Below are positions 1-11,208 of a stretch of 28,779 bases of DNA, piece by piece (the stretch's first letter is position 1; each line of letters begins with the position of its first letter). The DNA is from Paramacrobiotus richtersi. Lineage: Eukaryota; Tardigrada; Eutardigrada; Parachela; Macrobiotidae. The position numbers were made by a program, and so were the translations under genes. The stretch lies in NCBI GenBank assembly GCA_034698045.1, contig JAQGAU010000410.1, positions 1-28,779 on the forward strand. Direction: 5' to 3'. The notes under the pieces were generated by a model. The model was not told where the DNA came from and searched no databases. It saw only the letters and a program-made list of their open reading frames with translations.

Positions 1-2
1 CA

Positions 3-125
3 GACCCATGGCTCGCAGGACAGAACAACATCTCCAGCCCTGAAGAACTGACAAGCAGCTGGTTCCTTTGCTGGAACCTCCATTTCCAGTATTACGGCCA
101 ATATGTCAGTTATAGATTTACTTGA
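3..125 (+). CDS. 3' terminal fragment of an unrecognised gene
   Basis: The frame beginning at base 3 is open from the window edge to a TGA at 123-125 and encodes about 40 residues beginning DPWLAGQNNISSPEELTSSW, followed by an aromatic stretch rich in Phe, Trp and Tyr. The composition looks like protein rather than random sequence. The gene would lie mostly to the left of the window. I do not recognise the family. The call rests only on an open frame at an edge, so it may be fortuitous. Confidence 0.3.
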   Translation, partial: DPWLAGQNNISSPEELTSSWFLCWNLHFQYYGQYVSYRFT

Positions 126-228
126 ACACCCCAAAGCACTTTACGAATGAAGGGCTTCACAGAATCACAGATTAACTCACACACAAATGGGAATAAGTTA
201 GAATTTCAGATGATGTTGGATGATCGAT

Positions 229-1837
229 ATGGGCTCGTGCATATCAACATGTGGTCCTGAATCTGATGATGTGGATTTGCTTGATTGTCTGTGGTTAGCT
301 GTGGCCAATCTGGTTTCGTATGGTCTCTCGGCGACGTGTGGCCGAAACGTATCGCACGGCACTAATCGCACAGCGTAAGTACTTCATGGTTCATTATTGA
401 CCGGTCGTACGCGATTCCGTATGATACGTCCGTATGATACGTATTTTCGACGTTTAATACGCTGCAACTGCTCAGCCTCTGTATTATATTCTCCGATTAA
501 AAAAACGTTACCCGGAATCTTTATCAGGTCGTCTAGATAAAATTAAGATTGCGCTATTTGAACGCGTTGTTCCCATGGCAGGATTACGTTGTCTGTAAAT
601 ATCCGTAAGTGTAACTCTGTGAAGCTTTTCTTGTCTTTGATGAAGTCTAAAAGTCATTGGTAGCGGGATGGTCTTCTGATTAGTTTACTTTTACAGAACA
701 GACTGTAAGTGCCAGTTGGTTTGTTTGCTCGGTAATAAACAAACAAAACGTTGTATGATGAACTCGTAAAACCGATTATGGAGTACTTATGCATGGGTGT
801 TTATGCACCAATGCATTATGCGCATATTAATATGGGCATTTAGGCAGAAAAAAATGCCCATAGACGTATGGGGAAATTTCAGCACAAACTTTTGAAGGCT
901 ATTCGGGTTGGACTCATTAATCCCACGTATCCTGAATTATTGGAAGCACTAGGGTATGAGTCAGCACCGCTCTGGCGGATACCAGCGTGCGCTGCTAATA
1001 ATGTGCAAACTCGTCTAACAAGTAAGTAAATTGGTACCGTACGGAGATACGTTTTTTGGATTTTGCGAGGCCCACTCTGCCGTGTCTGATCCACGTGTTT
1101 GTCTTTACCGTCGTGTCTACTATTGCAGGTAATAACACAAGTGCAGCCGAAGCTAAACATATATAGTCATCCGTTTCTGGTTGATGCCATGGGCTCGTAT
1201 TTTGCTGGAGCAAACGTCTCAAGTGACTGGACCTTTGGATATTTAATCTCGTGCCTTTGGGAAAGTATACCCTACCAGACGGATCGTACAACGGCAATAG
1301 TTTACAAGGCAGCACCGGACGCTGTGGAATGGAAGAACCTTCGCTGGACCGAACGATTCGTTCATGCTAATCTTGTGGATCTACTGTATCATTTTCAGAG
1401 AGGCTTGTTTTTACTTTTCCTGTAGATAAGTTCACCGAAGCGAATTAGCCTGCTACTGGACTAAGCGGTATATGGTGTTGCAGCGTGGCGTGACGTTGTT
1501 TGTTCCGTTTTCCTGACCTTTCTGAATTGTCGATCATGTTGATCTGTTACCTCATACAGTGACTACCGCGGACTTTAATAGACGTTAAACGGTATTAAAC
1601 AATAAAAACAAACAAACATGCAGACAACCAAGTGTGTTTCTTTATGCAGTTTCATGGTTTTACGTTTTGCTCTACCTTCTGTTATGCAGGGTTTCTAATT
1701 TTATAGTTTCATCACCTTTATAACTTTCAAACACGTTTTTCACAGACACCTTACGGGCACTCTTAACCAAGATCGATCACATGTTCGCGCACGATGAAGG
1801 ATGTGGAACGTGTTTTGCGCTTGGTAATAATGAGTAA
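229..1837 (+). CDS. Unrecognised 237-residue protein with MGSC acylation-type N-terminus (5 exons)
   Basis: Exons 229-374, 548-604, 864-1021, 1142-1402 and 1746-1837 join in phase to 714 nt (237 residues). The ATG at 229 begins MGSCISTCGPESDD. Gly2 followed by Cys4 and Cys8 is the pattern of N-myristoylated and palmitoylated proteins, so inner-membrane-leaflet attachment is inferred. The middle holds PRMGKFQHKLLKAIRVG and YSHPFLVDAMGSYFAG; the end is LLTKIDHMFAHDEGCGTCF. No signal peptide or clear membrane helix is seen. Introns 1 and 2 have gtaagt donors. Intron 3 must end at cacaag (1141), because the better-looking gcag at 1128 leads to an early stop. Intron 4 needs a GC donor (gag|gcttgt at 1403). 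An AATAAA at 733 would be intronic. I do not know this family. The 3' exons are more convincing than exon 2. Confidence 0.5.
417..442. repeat. Two exact tandem copies of a 13-bp unit
   Basis: The unit ccgtatgatacgt occurs at 417-429 and again at 430-442, inside intron 1 of the MGSC gene. It is a minor tandem duplication with no evident function. Confidence 0.8.
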
Positions 1838-2261
1838 CCGGTGATGTCAGATGGAATCAGGCCCGCAAGCAACCTGATTTCAAAGACTTCGAGTCATGCA
1901 ATAATTGCAAGTCTGCATATACGAAGTTCGTAATTACGTTAAGCGATCAACAAAGTCTAGTGAACGTTTCAAAGTCACGAATATGTTCGTTGCTGTCGAA
2001 GATGTCGAAGCATCCGCTCAAACAGTGAACTTTGCATGTTTTGTGAGACTAAATCAGTACGATGCCTTGTTCTTTGTTCATAGCAGATGCCTGCGCGTTG
2101 AGCTCGCGTTGTACTCGCGTTGAACTCGTATGCGCAGTTATACGTGTATTTTTAAAGAAGAACGCTTTATAGCAGTTTGAACATTTGATTACTCGCAGAA
2201 TCCAGTACTTTCTAAGTACTTCTACTTTCTGTTGCCCATTACTTGTTAGCCACCAGTAAGG
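1838..2261. other. Gene-free interval
   Basis: About 420 bases separate the MGSC gene from the next ATG. A plus-strand frame at 1905-2123 is open but begins with TTG, has no convincing splice sites and resembles no family, so I do not call it. The promoter of the gene starting at 2262 should lie here; I see no clear motif. Confidence 0.4.
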
Positions 2262-2821
2262 ATGTCAGTGTTTAAAGACAAACGTTCCAGCTTTTGGCCA
2301 ATACGGAAGTGGGTTCACCGGAAGAACGGGTTCGAATTGGTTGAAAATGACAGGTAAATTACTTCGCACATGAGATTCGATACAATGTCATACATGACCG
2401 CACTAACAATAAGCAGAATGCCGAACAGTTAACGCTTGAAGTAGGAATCTCATACAGCGATACGGAATTATGAAATTGCTGTGCCACCAGTTTATTTTGT
2501 TAAACATGTGGCGCTTTCGCCGGTTGGTGGCTTTCATGTCCGCGATTAATTGGCAATTCATTTCGTTTTTCAGCATTTCCGAAGCTAGCGAGATTTCCCA
2601 AAGTTGTGAGCAGACGCCTTATCATACGCAAAAAGCTGGAGAAAACTGGTGTGAGTTCGGCAACACGAACGCTTGACGGGGTACTCATGTAAAGCTCTGT
2701 AGATGCAACACCCGCAACGCTAACGTCACTCGACGGCAATCTCAAAGATTCTTTTGCATTTCGGAGCGGACAGTTCGGAGACGAAAAGCCTGGGTACCCC
2801 AAAGTGTACGGTAGAGCGTAA
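2262..2821 (+). CDS. Small basic unrecognised protein (about 100 residues, 3-4 exons)
   Basis: Exon 1 (2262-2353) starts with an ATG and reads MSVFKDKRSSFWPIRKWVH, then ends at cag|gtaaat. A later exon starts after tttttcag at 2573 and encodes FPKLARFPKVVSRRLIIRKK. The last exon (2703-2821) encodes a segment beginning ATPATLTSLDGNLKDSF and ends with a TAA. The last intron is 54 nt if 2649-2702 is removed. Exon 1 ends in phase 2 while the FPKL exon needs phase 1. An 11-nt micro-exon at 2417-2427, or acceptor use at 2592, would restore the frame, and I cannot choose between them. The product is rich in Arg and Lys. No domain is recognised. Confidence 0.45.
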
Positions 2822-2907
2822 TGAAAAAAAAAAATATTTTTAATGCACGCAGTAGAGAATGAACGGAATACACTATACAGATTAGAGCATAAAATATATG
2901 CTCGTTA

Positions 2908-3444
2908 ATGGATTTGGTCTATGTCTGCACTTCCAGAGTTCTGCAGACTCTAGCTGTTTTGTGGCCAAATCCAGTATCCGATGACGAGGTGACGAATTTG
3001 GCACTCAGTGGAATGGTTGGGGGTCCACACGTGCATTCAAGGATTGATTACATCTCGGTCAGTTCTAGACTGGATATACACAGCACTCGAGCACTGATTG
3101 ACTCACACATTTAATAATTGTTGGAAAGGTCGATATCTTCCCGTTGGCGTACGAATCTTCCCAGGGCAAGCTTGGTGCCGGAAGTAAGTCAGGCACAGCG
3201 GCTTAGCGCGATGTGTTAAGTTGTAACGGTTTATGGCGCACGGCTTGTAACAGACAAACAGAGCGACAAACGATAACTTAGATAATGCATTTGGCCAGCA
3301 GGTAATACTATCGTAATCCAAGACCATGTCATTCTTAAGCCATTAGGCCACTTCGGTACCACTTTTTTTAGTTTGGTGTATGACAGCTGGCACGTGATAA
3401 CCGGAAGTATGTACCGAAATCCCGCGGACACGCACATAAACTAA
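2908..3444 (+). CDS. Small unrecognised protein (92 residues, 3 exons)
   Basis: Exons 2908-2988, 3129-3183 and 3302-3444 give 279 nt in one frame. The middle exon reads VDIFPLAYESSQGKLGAG and ends with a|gtaagt. The last exon begins SNTIVIQDHVILKPLGHFG, continues with aromatic residues (FFSLVYDSWHV) and ends at TAA 3442-3444. An AATAAA overlaps the stop codon (3443-3448), so the 3' UTR may be only a few tens of bases. The pattern suggests a compact beta-rich protein; no family is recognised. Exons 2 and 3 are convincing. The first exon and its gag|gtgacg donor are less sure, and the true start may lie further upstream. Confidence 0.45.
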
Positions 3445-3868
3445 TAAATAAGCCAAGGGCACTGAAAGTAATCAAACTGAAGGTTTAGTCATCGGCATCG
3501 GCAGGTGAAGTGCAAATGGAGCGCCGAATGAACAAACCCTTGTTAATTCCAAGTTGTTGCATAGCAAACGATCTATTTCTTTACTTTAATTACAGCTGCA
3601 ATGTAGCCTCGCCACCTTCCCACCCGGTGCCAGTAGACAGAACACAACAAGTAGATATTAAAAGGATAATTAAAACATGTACAGTACAGTGACAACAACG
3701 TTAATATTACCTTTTGATCGAACGCTTATTAGACGGATCGGTACCTTCGCTCAGCGCAGCAGAAAACTGTAATTTTGAAGGAGTAACAACAGAAAAGGTT
3801 GAGATCTTCAACACACTTATTGTGGAAAGGATCGCCTGATAGGACATGTACTCGCGATATCGCATCGC

Positions 3869-4026
3869 TACACTTCGTCCCAAGAAATCTGGTCCCGCTA
3901 CAGTTCGTCCTCGAGTATAGCACGTTATGTAATCAATCAGAGACCAACTGGACGAAATGTCTTGGCAAATGGGACCGCGTGCGCCTGAAACCAGTTTTTG
4001 GGACTAATTTGCCCGGGACGAAATGT
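3869..4026. repeat. Four copies of an 11-12 bp motif, two in each orientation
   Basis: TACACTTCGTCC (3869-3880) and TACAGTTCGTCC (3899-3910) are followed by GGACGAAATGT (3950-3960) and GGGACGAAATGT (4015-4026), which are their near reverse complements. The 30-bp spacing of the first pair and the inverted orientation of the second pair could form hairpins. They resemble the ends of a small non-autonomous element or a decayed repeat array; the type is unknown. Confidence 0.6.
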
Positions 4027-4175
4027 CGCTCGGACCAAGCGTAGGCTTGCCGTTGCGATTCCTTGATTTTGCCCCTAACAAAGGTTTTTTTCTTATGTCA
4101 CATCAAGTATACCAAAACGCGCAGCTTCGAGGAAATCTAAAACGGGAGTTCTCGCTCTATGGGAAATGACATTTG

Positions 4176-4213
4176 CGTAATAAGTAGCAAATCACGTAAT
4201 AAATAGTAAATCA
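4176..4213. repeat. Two imperfect tandem copies of a 19-bp AT-rich unit
   Basis: cgtaataagtagcaaatca (4176-4194) is followed directly by cgtaataaatagtaaatca (4195-4213), which differs at two positions. It lies about 230 bp upstream of the MATH-Sec24 start. Binding-site function is possible but unsupported. Confidence 0.7.
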
Positions 4214-4441
4214 CTCATGATCAGGATGTTACATATGTTATCGCGTATGCCGACGAGTGACGACCGTTAAACTGAATATTTATGGTTCCAACTTCGTATA
4301 TTTTGCCGTTAGTATTTGACAAGCCGCTGTAAAACAGAAACGGTCACTAACAATTTATTAACCGAAGACAACACTATTGGACGCTGACAGTAAGTAATAC
4401 AAACTATGTGCGTCGTCGCATAAAACGTCTTACTAATTTAT

Positions 4442-7400
4442 ATGCGTCAACGACTCAGGGGCGAAACGCATGGCATACAGCTAAACGTAATCGTTGCAGC
4501 CAACATCCAAGTGCAAGGTGTGATCGACTTCTCCACTTCTGACGTGAGGAATCTGAAGGACGGGAGTTTCAGCAACACAATACAAATGGGGAACTTCTTC
4601 TGGTAAGTCGCATATCATCATACATAAGTACAATACCCTGCGTCAAATAACGCCGTGAGGAAAAAAATGTGAGGTTGGTGGTATGTTACTGTATCCTACA
4701 GGGATAACCTCAACCTGTATTATATGGTAGTAAACTCGGTGGGCAATGGTTTTTGTAAACCATGGCGTTATGACGACGTCGCGCAATACGCAGTGCACAT
4801 AGCGTGCCTCATTGTGTGTCCTTCAAGATCTATGTACAATACGTATCCGACGCCACCAGGACCGACGGGAAGCCGCGGCGTATTTCTACATACCGTACAG
4901 TACCATGGTACACGGCGTATCTTAATTGTTAGATACAGTTTGAATAACTGGTTTATCCCAGATGCAATAACAATTCACAGTAAACGATCCGATCAGACGA
5001 GAAACCTATCCCAATCACCACCGCAAGATATGAAAGACTGCGAGAACTGGTTCAGCGTCACTTCCGAATCAGTCAATACCATTACGAAAATATTTTCAGG
5101 ACAATCCAGGTGAAGAAAATCAAAGCAGACAATGTCGATAGCTCCAGTCCAGATGACCTGAAGTCATGGACATTCAGTTACTACATCTGCTGTAGTACTG
5201 CTGATGAATCGCCATCTTGGACATGCTATGCTACAGCAGAATTTCATCTTTTACCGTGGAAAAGCGACGTTCCGGGCATTTTGCTAAGTTTGTTGCATGT
5301 GACTCTCATTTCGTTATCACATTAAATTTTCACGGAATGCTTTTCTAAAATGTTCAGGCTTTTCGCGTACGTTTTCCAAGAAGGAAAACAGCTGGGGATT
5401 TCCACGGTTCATCCGAATGGACGTAAGTGATATTCTTTTTACGTTTGTCTTCCTAAAGCTAAAATCTCGTAATTTATTGTTCGAAAGCCACCAGTACAAG
5501 AGCAAATGGGGCAAAGCCACATGAAGAGACAGTACAAAGTAAAATGTTTAAAGCATAAAACGACTAGCATCACCAAATCTTGGCTAGAACGAGCAACAGA
5601 CGGCAGAGCGCTGAAAACTGCGGCGACATTGCCATGAAAGCATAAATACCAGCTAAATTAATATATTACGAAGTCCAGTTTCCTCTGGAAGTTAGGTCCC
5701 TTACGCACACGTAGCCTGCCAGGCCCTGCCTCATGGTTTCCCGAAAAATACAATATTTCGACAATCTTCTTAAGCTACCGGCAGCATGGTCACTTCGAGT
5801 GAAGTGTTTAGACGTTATTAGACGCGATAAACTTCATCTTGCCTCTCGAGCCTCTTTAGGCCACCGACTCATAGATCTTCCAACGTCACCACTTATTTCG
5901 AGCGTCAACTGTTGCGCTTTTGGTGGTTGTTACTCTAAGGAGACGCGGCAAAAAAACTCCTGGCGTTGATATTTTGCATACACTTAGACCCTCAGTCGAT
6001 GTCGTGGAGTTCTAAAGGATGAGCCTTGCTACAAGATTTCTACCTTAGCTTAGAAAAAGTGCTCTTCAAATCGGCATGTAGCAGGTGCGTTCACGTGAGG
6101 TACACCGACTGGCAGCGCGGGCTTTCCAAAGATCTACAGTACGCCTCTGTACATAACCACCAGTTTTACAAAATTAATGAGAGCTAAATTGTGGGTTTGC
6201 CGAAAGCACGCAATTTGTTTTGACAACACAGGATTTATGCAATCCACTGAAGGGCTACGTCGACCCTAAGGACTATTCAGTCAAGCTGCAAGTCAGGATC
6301 ACCGTCAAACCTCCTCTCATTGAAGGGTAAATCATTCCTGGGCGTTGTTGTTCAGTACTAGTTCCAGTTTAATACTTTTAGTGCTGAAAACGGGGAAACT
6401 GTTGCGGTTGCTGGGAAAATGGATGGAAACCAAATAGCCGATACGCATGGACTTCTGCTCAACCAGATGCTGCCTAGCATTGTATTTTCACCCTTGCATC
6501 GATGAACTATTCTCATTATTTGTTCTGTTTGCATTTTGACACTGTAGACTGACGTCCTGGAGTGCGATGTTGCCACACCTGGCTGTACAAGATCCCAGCC
6601 TAATTCAGCGTCGGAGATGCTTACCTGGGGGACTGCGAAGGCTATCAGCCAGGCTGAAGAAAACGCGGTTCCAGAACTAGTGAGATCGTCTCTGTTTTTT
6701 GTGCCAACGACCGGACAGATGTTGCGAGAATCCGGATTACCATTCGTCCTCCATATTCAACCTTTGGCTGAGTAGGAGCAATCTCAATTACCATTATTCT
6801 AACTTTTGTTTGGATACTGACTCCTCGATGGTGTGCGTTTTGAAGGTTATCAGCCGGGGTATCCGTCGTTGAAGACGGATGTCCAGTACAATGTAGTCAC
6901 TGTGCCACATTTCTGCCTCCCTGCAAAGACTTTGCCGAGGGCTGCACAAAGTATGGGTATAATTGTCACGATTAGATTGTCTTAAGAGGCAAATACCAAC
7001 TAGTTTCAGATTCAGAAAAGTAATTTACAGATAGCTTGCTTCGTAACAAAGTTTTTGTAGTTTTAGAACGCATTTTTAAGCGTAATTTATCGGATGATAA
7101 TCGGACACATGTTATCTGCTGAGTAGGGGGTTCTTTTCTTTCCACGGTACGGTCAGCATTGCACCTCACTTGTATGCAATGTTAACGCAATGTGGGAGTA
7201 ACCGTTTTGCGAGCAAAAAACGTCGGTCATCAAACAACAGTTACAACACCAATATAAATGAGTGATTTACCATAGATTTGTGGTATGCTAATTAGGTGCC
7301 AGTGTCCGCTCTGCATGACCATAGCCAAACCGTTGCTCCACCACATACGATACTCTGATCTGAGCTGCCAACATACGCGGACGGCAGAACAACAGCAGCA

Positions 7401-10400
7401 GTCACAGGCCATGCATACGGGAACATGCCAGTTTTCGCTAACAGAGGGATCTGACGAGACCCAAAAATCTCCGAAGCTGCCGGCTTTTATCTTCATGATT
7501 GACAACAGTGATACGGCAACCTTATCCGGCTTCGTTAAAATAGTCGGCACTGTGTTGGAGAACGAGCTTGAGCACTTGCTGCCGGTTGATCAAGCGAACC
7601 AAGCAACGAAGTTAAGAGTTGGATTTGCTACGTTCAACAAAAACGTTCAGTTTTACAACATAAAGGTGACGTGTACAGAGTAGTTACACAAGGTCTTCTC
7701 TCTAAAGAAATCATATCAAATCAAAACAGAAGCACTATAAGCTGGTACTAATTTTTCTTGAATTGGTAGGGTCCCGCTGTAGAATTCCTGCAGTCAGAAA
7801 TGAGCGATTTCTCTGCCCCTTTCGGACTGGATGTGGATGAGGTCTTACTTAAACCAGATGAAAGCGGAAGAACAGTAGCGAAACTGCTGGAAGAGATTAG
7901 TGTCCGGGCGCACTTTTTGAAATTCTACCCACTTCTTCACTCCGATGAGGAAGGATGCATCAGTCTATACTCCGTTATACAGACAGGGATGAGAGTGTTT
8001 GAGGTAATGGCCAATGTATTCATTGTGCAGCTGTAATATCCAATCCTGCTGCCTGCAGGCGGCTGGCTGCTGTGGGAAACTGTTTGTGTTCAACCGTACG
8101 CGATTCCCACTGCCCGGAGTAGTAGCTGAATTATCTCCGATAGACGACGATATAGCCAGTTTGGCGAACATGGATACGATATCAGCGAGGTCACAGATCT
8201 GCTACGGAAAACTGGCAGAACAGTGCGTTGATGCTGGATGCGCTGTGGATTTGTTTCTCTTTCTAAATACCAATGATGTCGCTGTGAATACGATGGAAAT
8301 TGTTTCCCCCTTATTCTGTGCGGGCGGCCAAATCTATAAATATGGCTCATTTGTGAGTACCCGATACTAATAACAATAATTAGTTTTTACGTTTTCAAGT
8401 GCCATACTCAGTACGCTGCTCGCTTACCAACTTACAACTGTTCTCTTCGCGATGCAGCAAGCCTAAGTTTGTTTAGCTCTGAAAGCACACTATGGTACAT
8501 ACGTATGATACTGACGTAAATAATGCTCGTACCAGTATATACATATCAACAGATTGGAAATTTATTATCGCGGTCTACGCCGACACATTTCGTACAAAAT
8601 TAATGTAGCGTTCCCGTCTACGTACAGCGATCCCTATATACGTGTCTTTACTGGTAGGCAAGTAAAGCTGGCGATGCATTCCTAATGGATCTGCGGAAAG
8701 CAGTTAAGCGTAGCATCGGTTTTGACGCCCTTCTTAAAATACGGACGAGTCCCGGTATTCGGGTGAAGGGTGTCTTGGGCAACTTTCCTTCCAACAGCAA
8801 CTGCGAGGTTCGTTTAGCGGCTGTCGACTCCGAAAAGGCAGTTTTGGTCGAGCTTGCACTAGATCAGGAATTGGAGTCCCAATCCGTCAATAGCATACAA
8901 GTATGTGATAATGAAGGGTCAACTTCGATAACTCTAATCCGCAATTTGACCAGTTGTTTTTGCAGGTCGAGCTCCAGTATACCAGCGTCAGCGCACAACG
9001 GCGCGTTCGTCTTATAAGTCACACGCTCATCACATCGGATAATTTTGCTCAGATATACCGCCATGCTGACGTGGATGTGATCATGAACTACTTTATGAAA
9101 AGGGGTAAGTATGTATGTAAATAAACATGTACGCAGGGATGCTAAGTAGTTGTACTGTAAATGGAATCTTTCTTAGCAATTAAACTCAAAGGCGTAATGC
9201 GAAATTCATCGACCATACCAGTTAGCGACATTCTGACGGACCGAATTACGCGAATACTGGCAACCTATCGGAAACACTGCGGACCCGATATCTCAGCAAA
9301 GCGCCTGATCTTACCGCCCAGTTTGCGGTTATTGCCACTTTATATTAATTCTTTATGCCGCTGTGATGCGGTCTCCAATTCTGGTGAGTCTGGATACGGG
9401 TCATTCTTGAGGTTTAGTAATCGACTGAACCGAAGTGTCTATTCTTGGGCTCATATCGTCTGTTAGTCAGTCTAACTCCGGTACGGTAAGATAAGCAAAT
9501 TTATGCAACCAGCAATATGCTAAGATAACAGACATGACACACACACAATCATTTGCTCGCTTCGGTCAGAGCCGCCGCCCGCGATTAGACACAGCTTACA
9601 ATTGTTAACACATGTCCGTGGAAGTTAGGGTTTTGAAAACTGAGTAGAAATTGCGTATTAGGCCGAACACATTGCCCTTGACAGATGTAAATTCTTGCAA
9701 ACTGAGATCTGAAATCGAAATTGCGATTCTGCCTCCTTTAATACCTAGAGAGTGACACAAGCTGGCTGATTACTTATGTCCGGGGTCTGCCGGTGCAGCA
9801 TTCCATGGCACTGCTCTACCCGCGCCTGTATGTGCTGAATGAAGTGGATATGTCGCGACCTTGTTATTTCCGACAAATTCGCGCGACAGCGCAGGAACTT
9901 CAGAACACTGGTTGCTATTTATTGGAGAACGGGCTCTGCATGTTCGTATGGGTGGGCGCAGATGTCGGGAGTCAGTTTCTTCTGGATGTATTTGGAGTTA
10001 CAAGTGTTACTCAACTCGACAACATGAAGGTAAAGATTTCGTCTGAGTGTTCAGAGTGGATTGCCGATTACCTATAAGTGCTGTATGCTGCAACTCGCTG
10101 TAGCTATGATTCATGCAGCCTTAGAATATCCTATAGTCATCAGTCGTTTCTGTTTTGTTAGGATCGCCACTCGATACCTATACCCAGCGGAACTTATGTA
10201 GCCGCTCGCATTAGACAGTTCATCGAGGAATTGCGAGTATCACGACCCGTTTATATGCCGTTGACAATTGTTCGCCGAAGTGATAGTGAAAGTCTCTTTT
10301 GGCGCCTGCTGGCAGAAGATAAGGATGCTGTCACAGGCTCGGATTCGTACGTCGGCTATTGTTATTACTTACATTTTGAAATTCTACGTTTTCTGGGTGA

Positions 10401-10410
10401 GGGTCACTAA
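4442..10410 (+). CDS. MATH domain fused to Sec24 COPII cargo-adaptor (984 residues, 15 exons)
   Basis: Exons 4442-4602, 5100-5287, 5358-5422, 6232-6326, 6382-6481, 6548-6771, 6846-6950, 7296-7665, 7770-8003, 8059-8352, 8658-8900, 8966-9104, 9177-9383, 9749-10029 and 10162-10410 sum to 2955 nt with every phase matching. Residues about 30-168 form a MATH domain (GNFFWTIQVKK, KKENSWGFPRFIRMDDL, YSVKLQVRITVKPPL). The rest is Sec24, the COPII subunit that selects cargo at ER exit sites: VRSS...VPTT...LPF...IQPLA, a zinc finger with CSHC and CPLC 18 residues apart, the trunk domain (LPAFIFMIDNSD, LRVGFATFNK), beta-sandwich, helical region (ATYRKHC, LLPLYINSL) and gelsolin-like end (CYLLENGLCMFVWVGADVG). 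The spacing fits the Sec24C/D class. The long Pro/Gln-rich N-terminus usual in Sec24 is absent. Alternative: two adjacent genes, with Sec24 starting at ATG 6419. Domain calls are firm; the fusion is a splice-phase inference. Confidence 0.8.
4702..5049 (+). other. Possible in-frame cassette exon, or a fortuitous open intron
   Basis: Within the first intron of the MATH-Sec24 gene, the sequence after ctacag (4701) stays open in phase to 5111. A GT at 5050 would end a 348-nt exon (116 codons) in exactly the phase needed to join 5100. Inclusion would insert 116 residues at the conserved Trp of the MATH domain. The donor (tg|gttcag) is weak, and skipping gives a textbook MATH strand (FFWTIQVKK), so I treat skipping as the main form. 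Confidence 0.3.
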
Positions 10411-11208
10411 AAACAGTGTCTGATCAACAAGGTGATGGATGATTTGGTGCAGATTCCATGACGACAGCATAATTTCTTTGTAGTTATAAAAGCCATTATT
10501 AACAAGTGGTGCTTGAATCAGTTTAACACGGAGTTCTTTGTATATGTCGTATTGCTTGCATTTGCACTAATTCAGCAAATGAAACAAATGTTTGCATGGT
10601 ACTGTCCGACAATATGAAATGTTTGTATGTAACAAAGCTGTTATCAGTAAAACGAATACTATTATACAAACTCTGACTGCAGATCCATTTACATCGAAAA
10701 CTTATCGCTAGCGCTGATGAACTGGTAGTATACTCAGGCCCCTACAGCTGTTTACGCAGTATGCTAAACGATAATTAAACAATTAAACGGCTCATCACAA
10801 AGGACAACAGTAAACCATTCTACCAACTGGTCCAATCGGAGCTCCATTTTCTGATGATCTTGCTGTTTTCTACTGATCTTGGCAGGGTTTGACGTAGCTT
10901 GTTTTCTCACTTTATACCTGATATTCATCAGTTTTCCGAGTACATCGTTTCTATTATGGCCTTCATTCGGTTGATTATATTTTAGCCTTCCTGAAGGTTG
11001 TTCTCAGCTTTGATGATTGGTAGCCTGCAGTCAGCTGTTCGTTTCCAACTGGGTGTAATCTGGCTATATAATCACATCATATGCATTTCCGTTTCGCGTT
11101 GACGCAGTATCCTGGTGAAGTGCTACTTCTAGCCGCCTACATAAGTCCTTTGCCGATGAAGTACTCGCAAACCAGAAAGTTTTATCCGAAACACGTTGTG
11201 GTGTACAA
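10411..11208. other. Gene-free interval
   Basis: About 800 AT-rich bases between the Sec24 stop and the signal-peptide exon of the next gene. No RNA gene, repeat or long frame is apparent. It should hold the Sec24 3' UTR and the next promoter. No AATAAA is close behind the Sec24 stop; attaaa motifs near 10775 and 10785 are the nearest candidates. Confidence 0.5.

Larger units (their letters stand above)
3445..4441. other. Gene-free interval with repeats
   Basis: Nearly 1 kb without a convincing gene. Open frames at 3510-3692 and 3799-4044 have no splice context or family resemblance; the second is made largely of the short inverted motifs listed separately. The interval should contain the promoter of the MATH-Sec24 gene. 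No TATA or initiator element stands out. Confidence 0.5.

Noticed and set aside
2500..2802. 100-residue minus-strand frame
   Set aside because: It is the mirror of plus-strand exons that have good splice sites and a terminal stop; the minus reading has no support of its own.
5733..5969. 78-residue plus-strand frame in a long intron of the MATH-Sec24 gene
   Set aside because: No flanking splice sites in phase, and the MATH domain joins perfectly from 5422 to 6232 without it.
6326..6330. End of a stand-alone MATH protein at ggg taa
   Set aside because: The stop exists only if the 55-nt intron is retained. The donor and acceptor are good and keep the frame, so splicing is preferred, though a retained form remains possible.
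9541..9547. Short CA run in a Sec24 intron
   Set aside because: Only a few repeats long; too short to count as a microsatellite of note.
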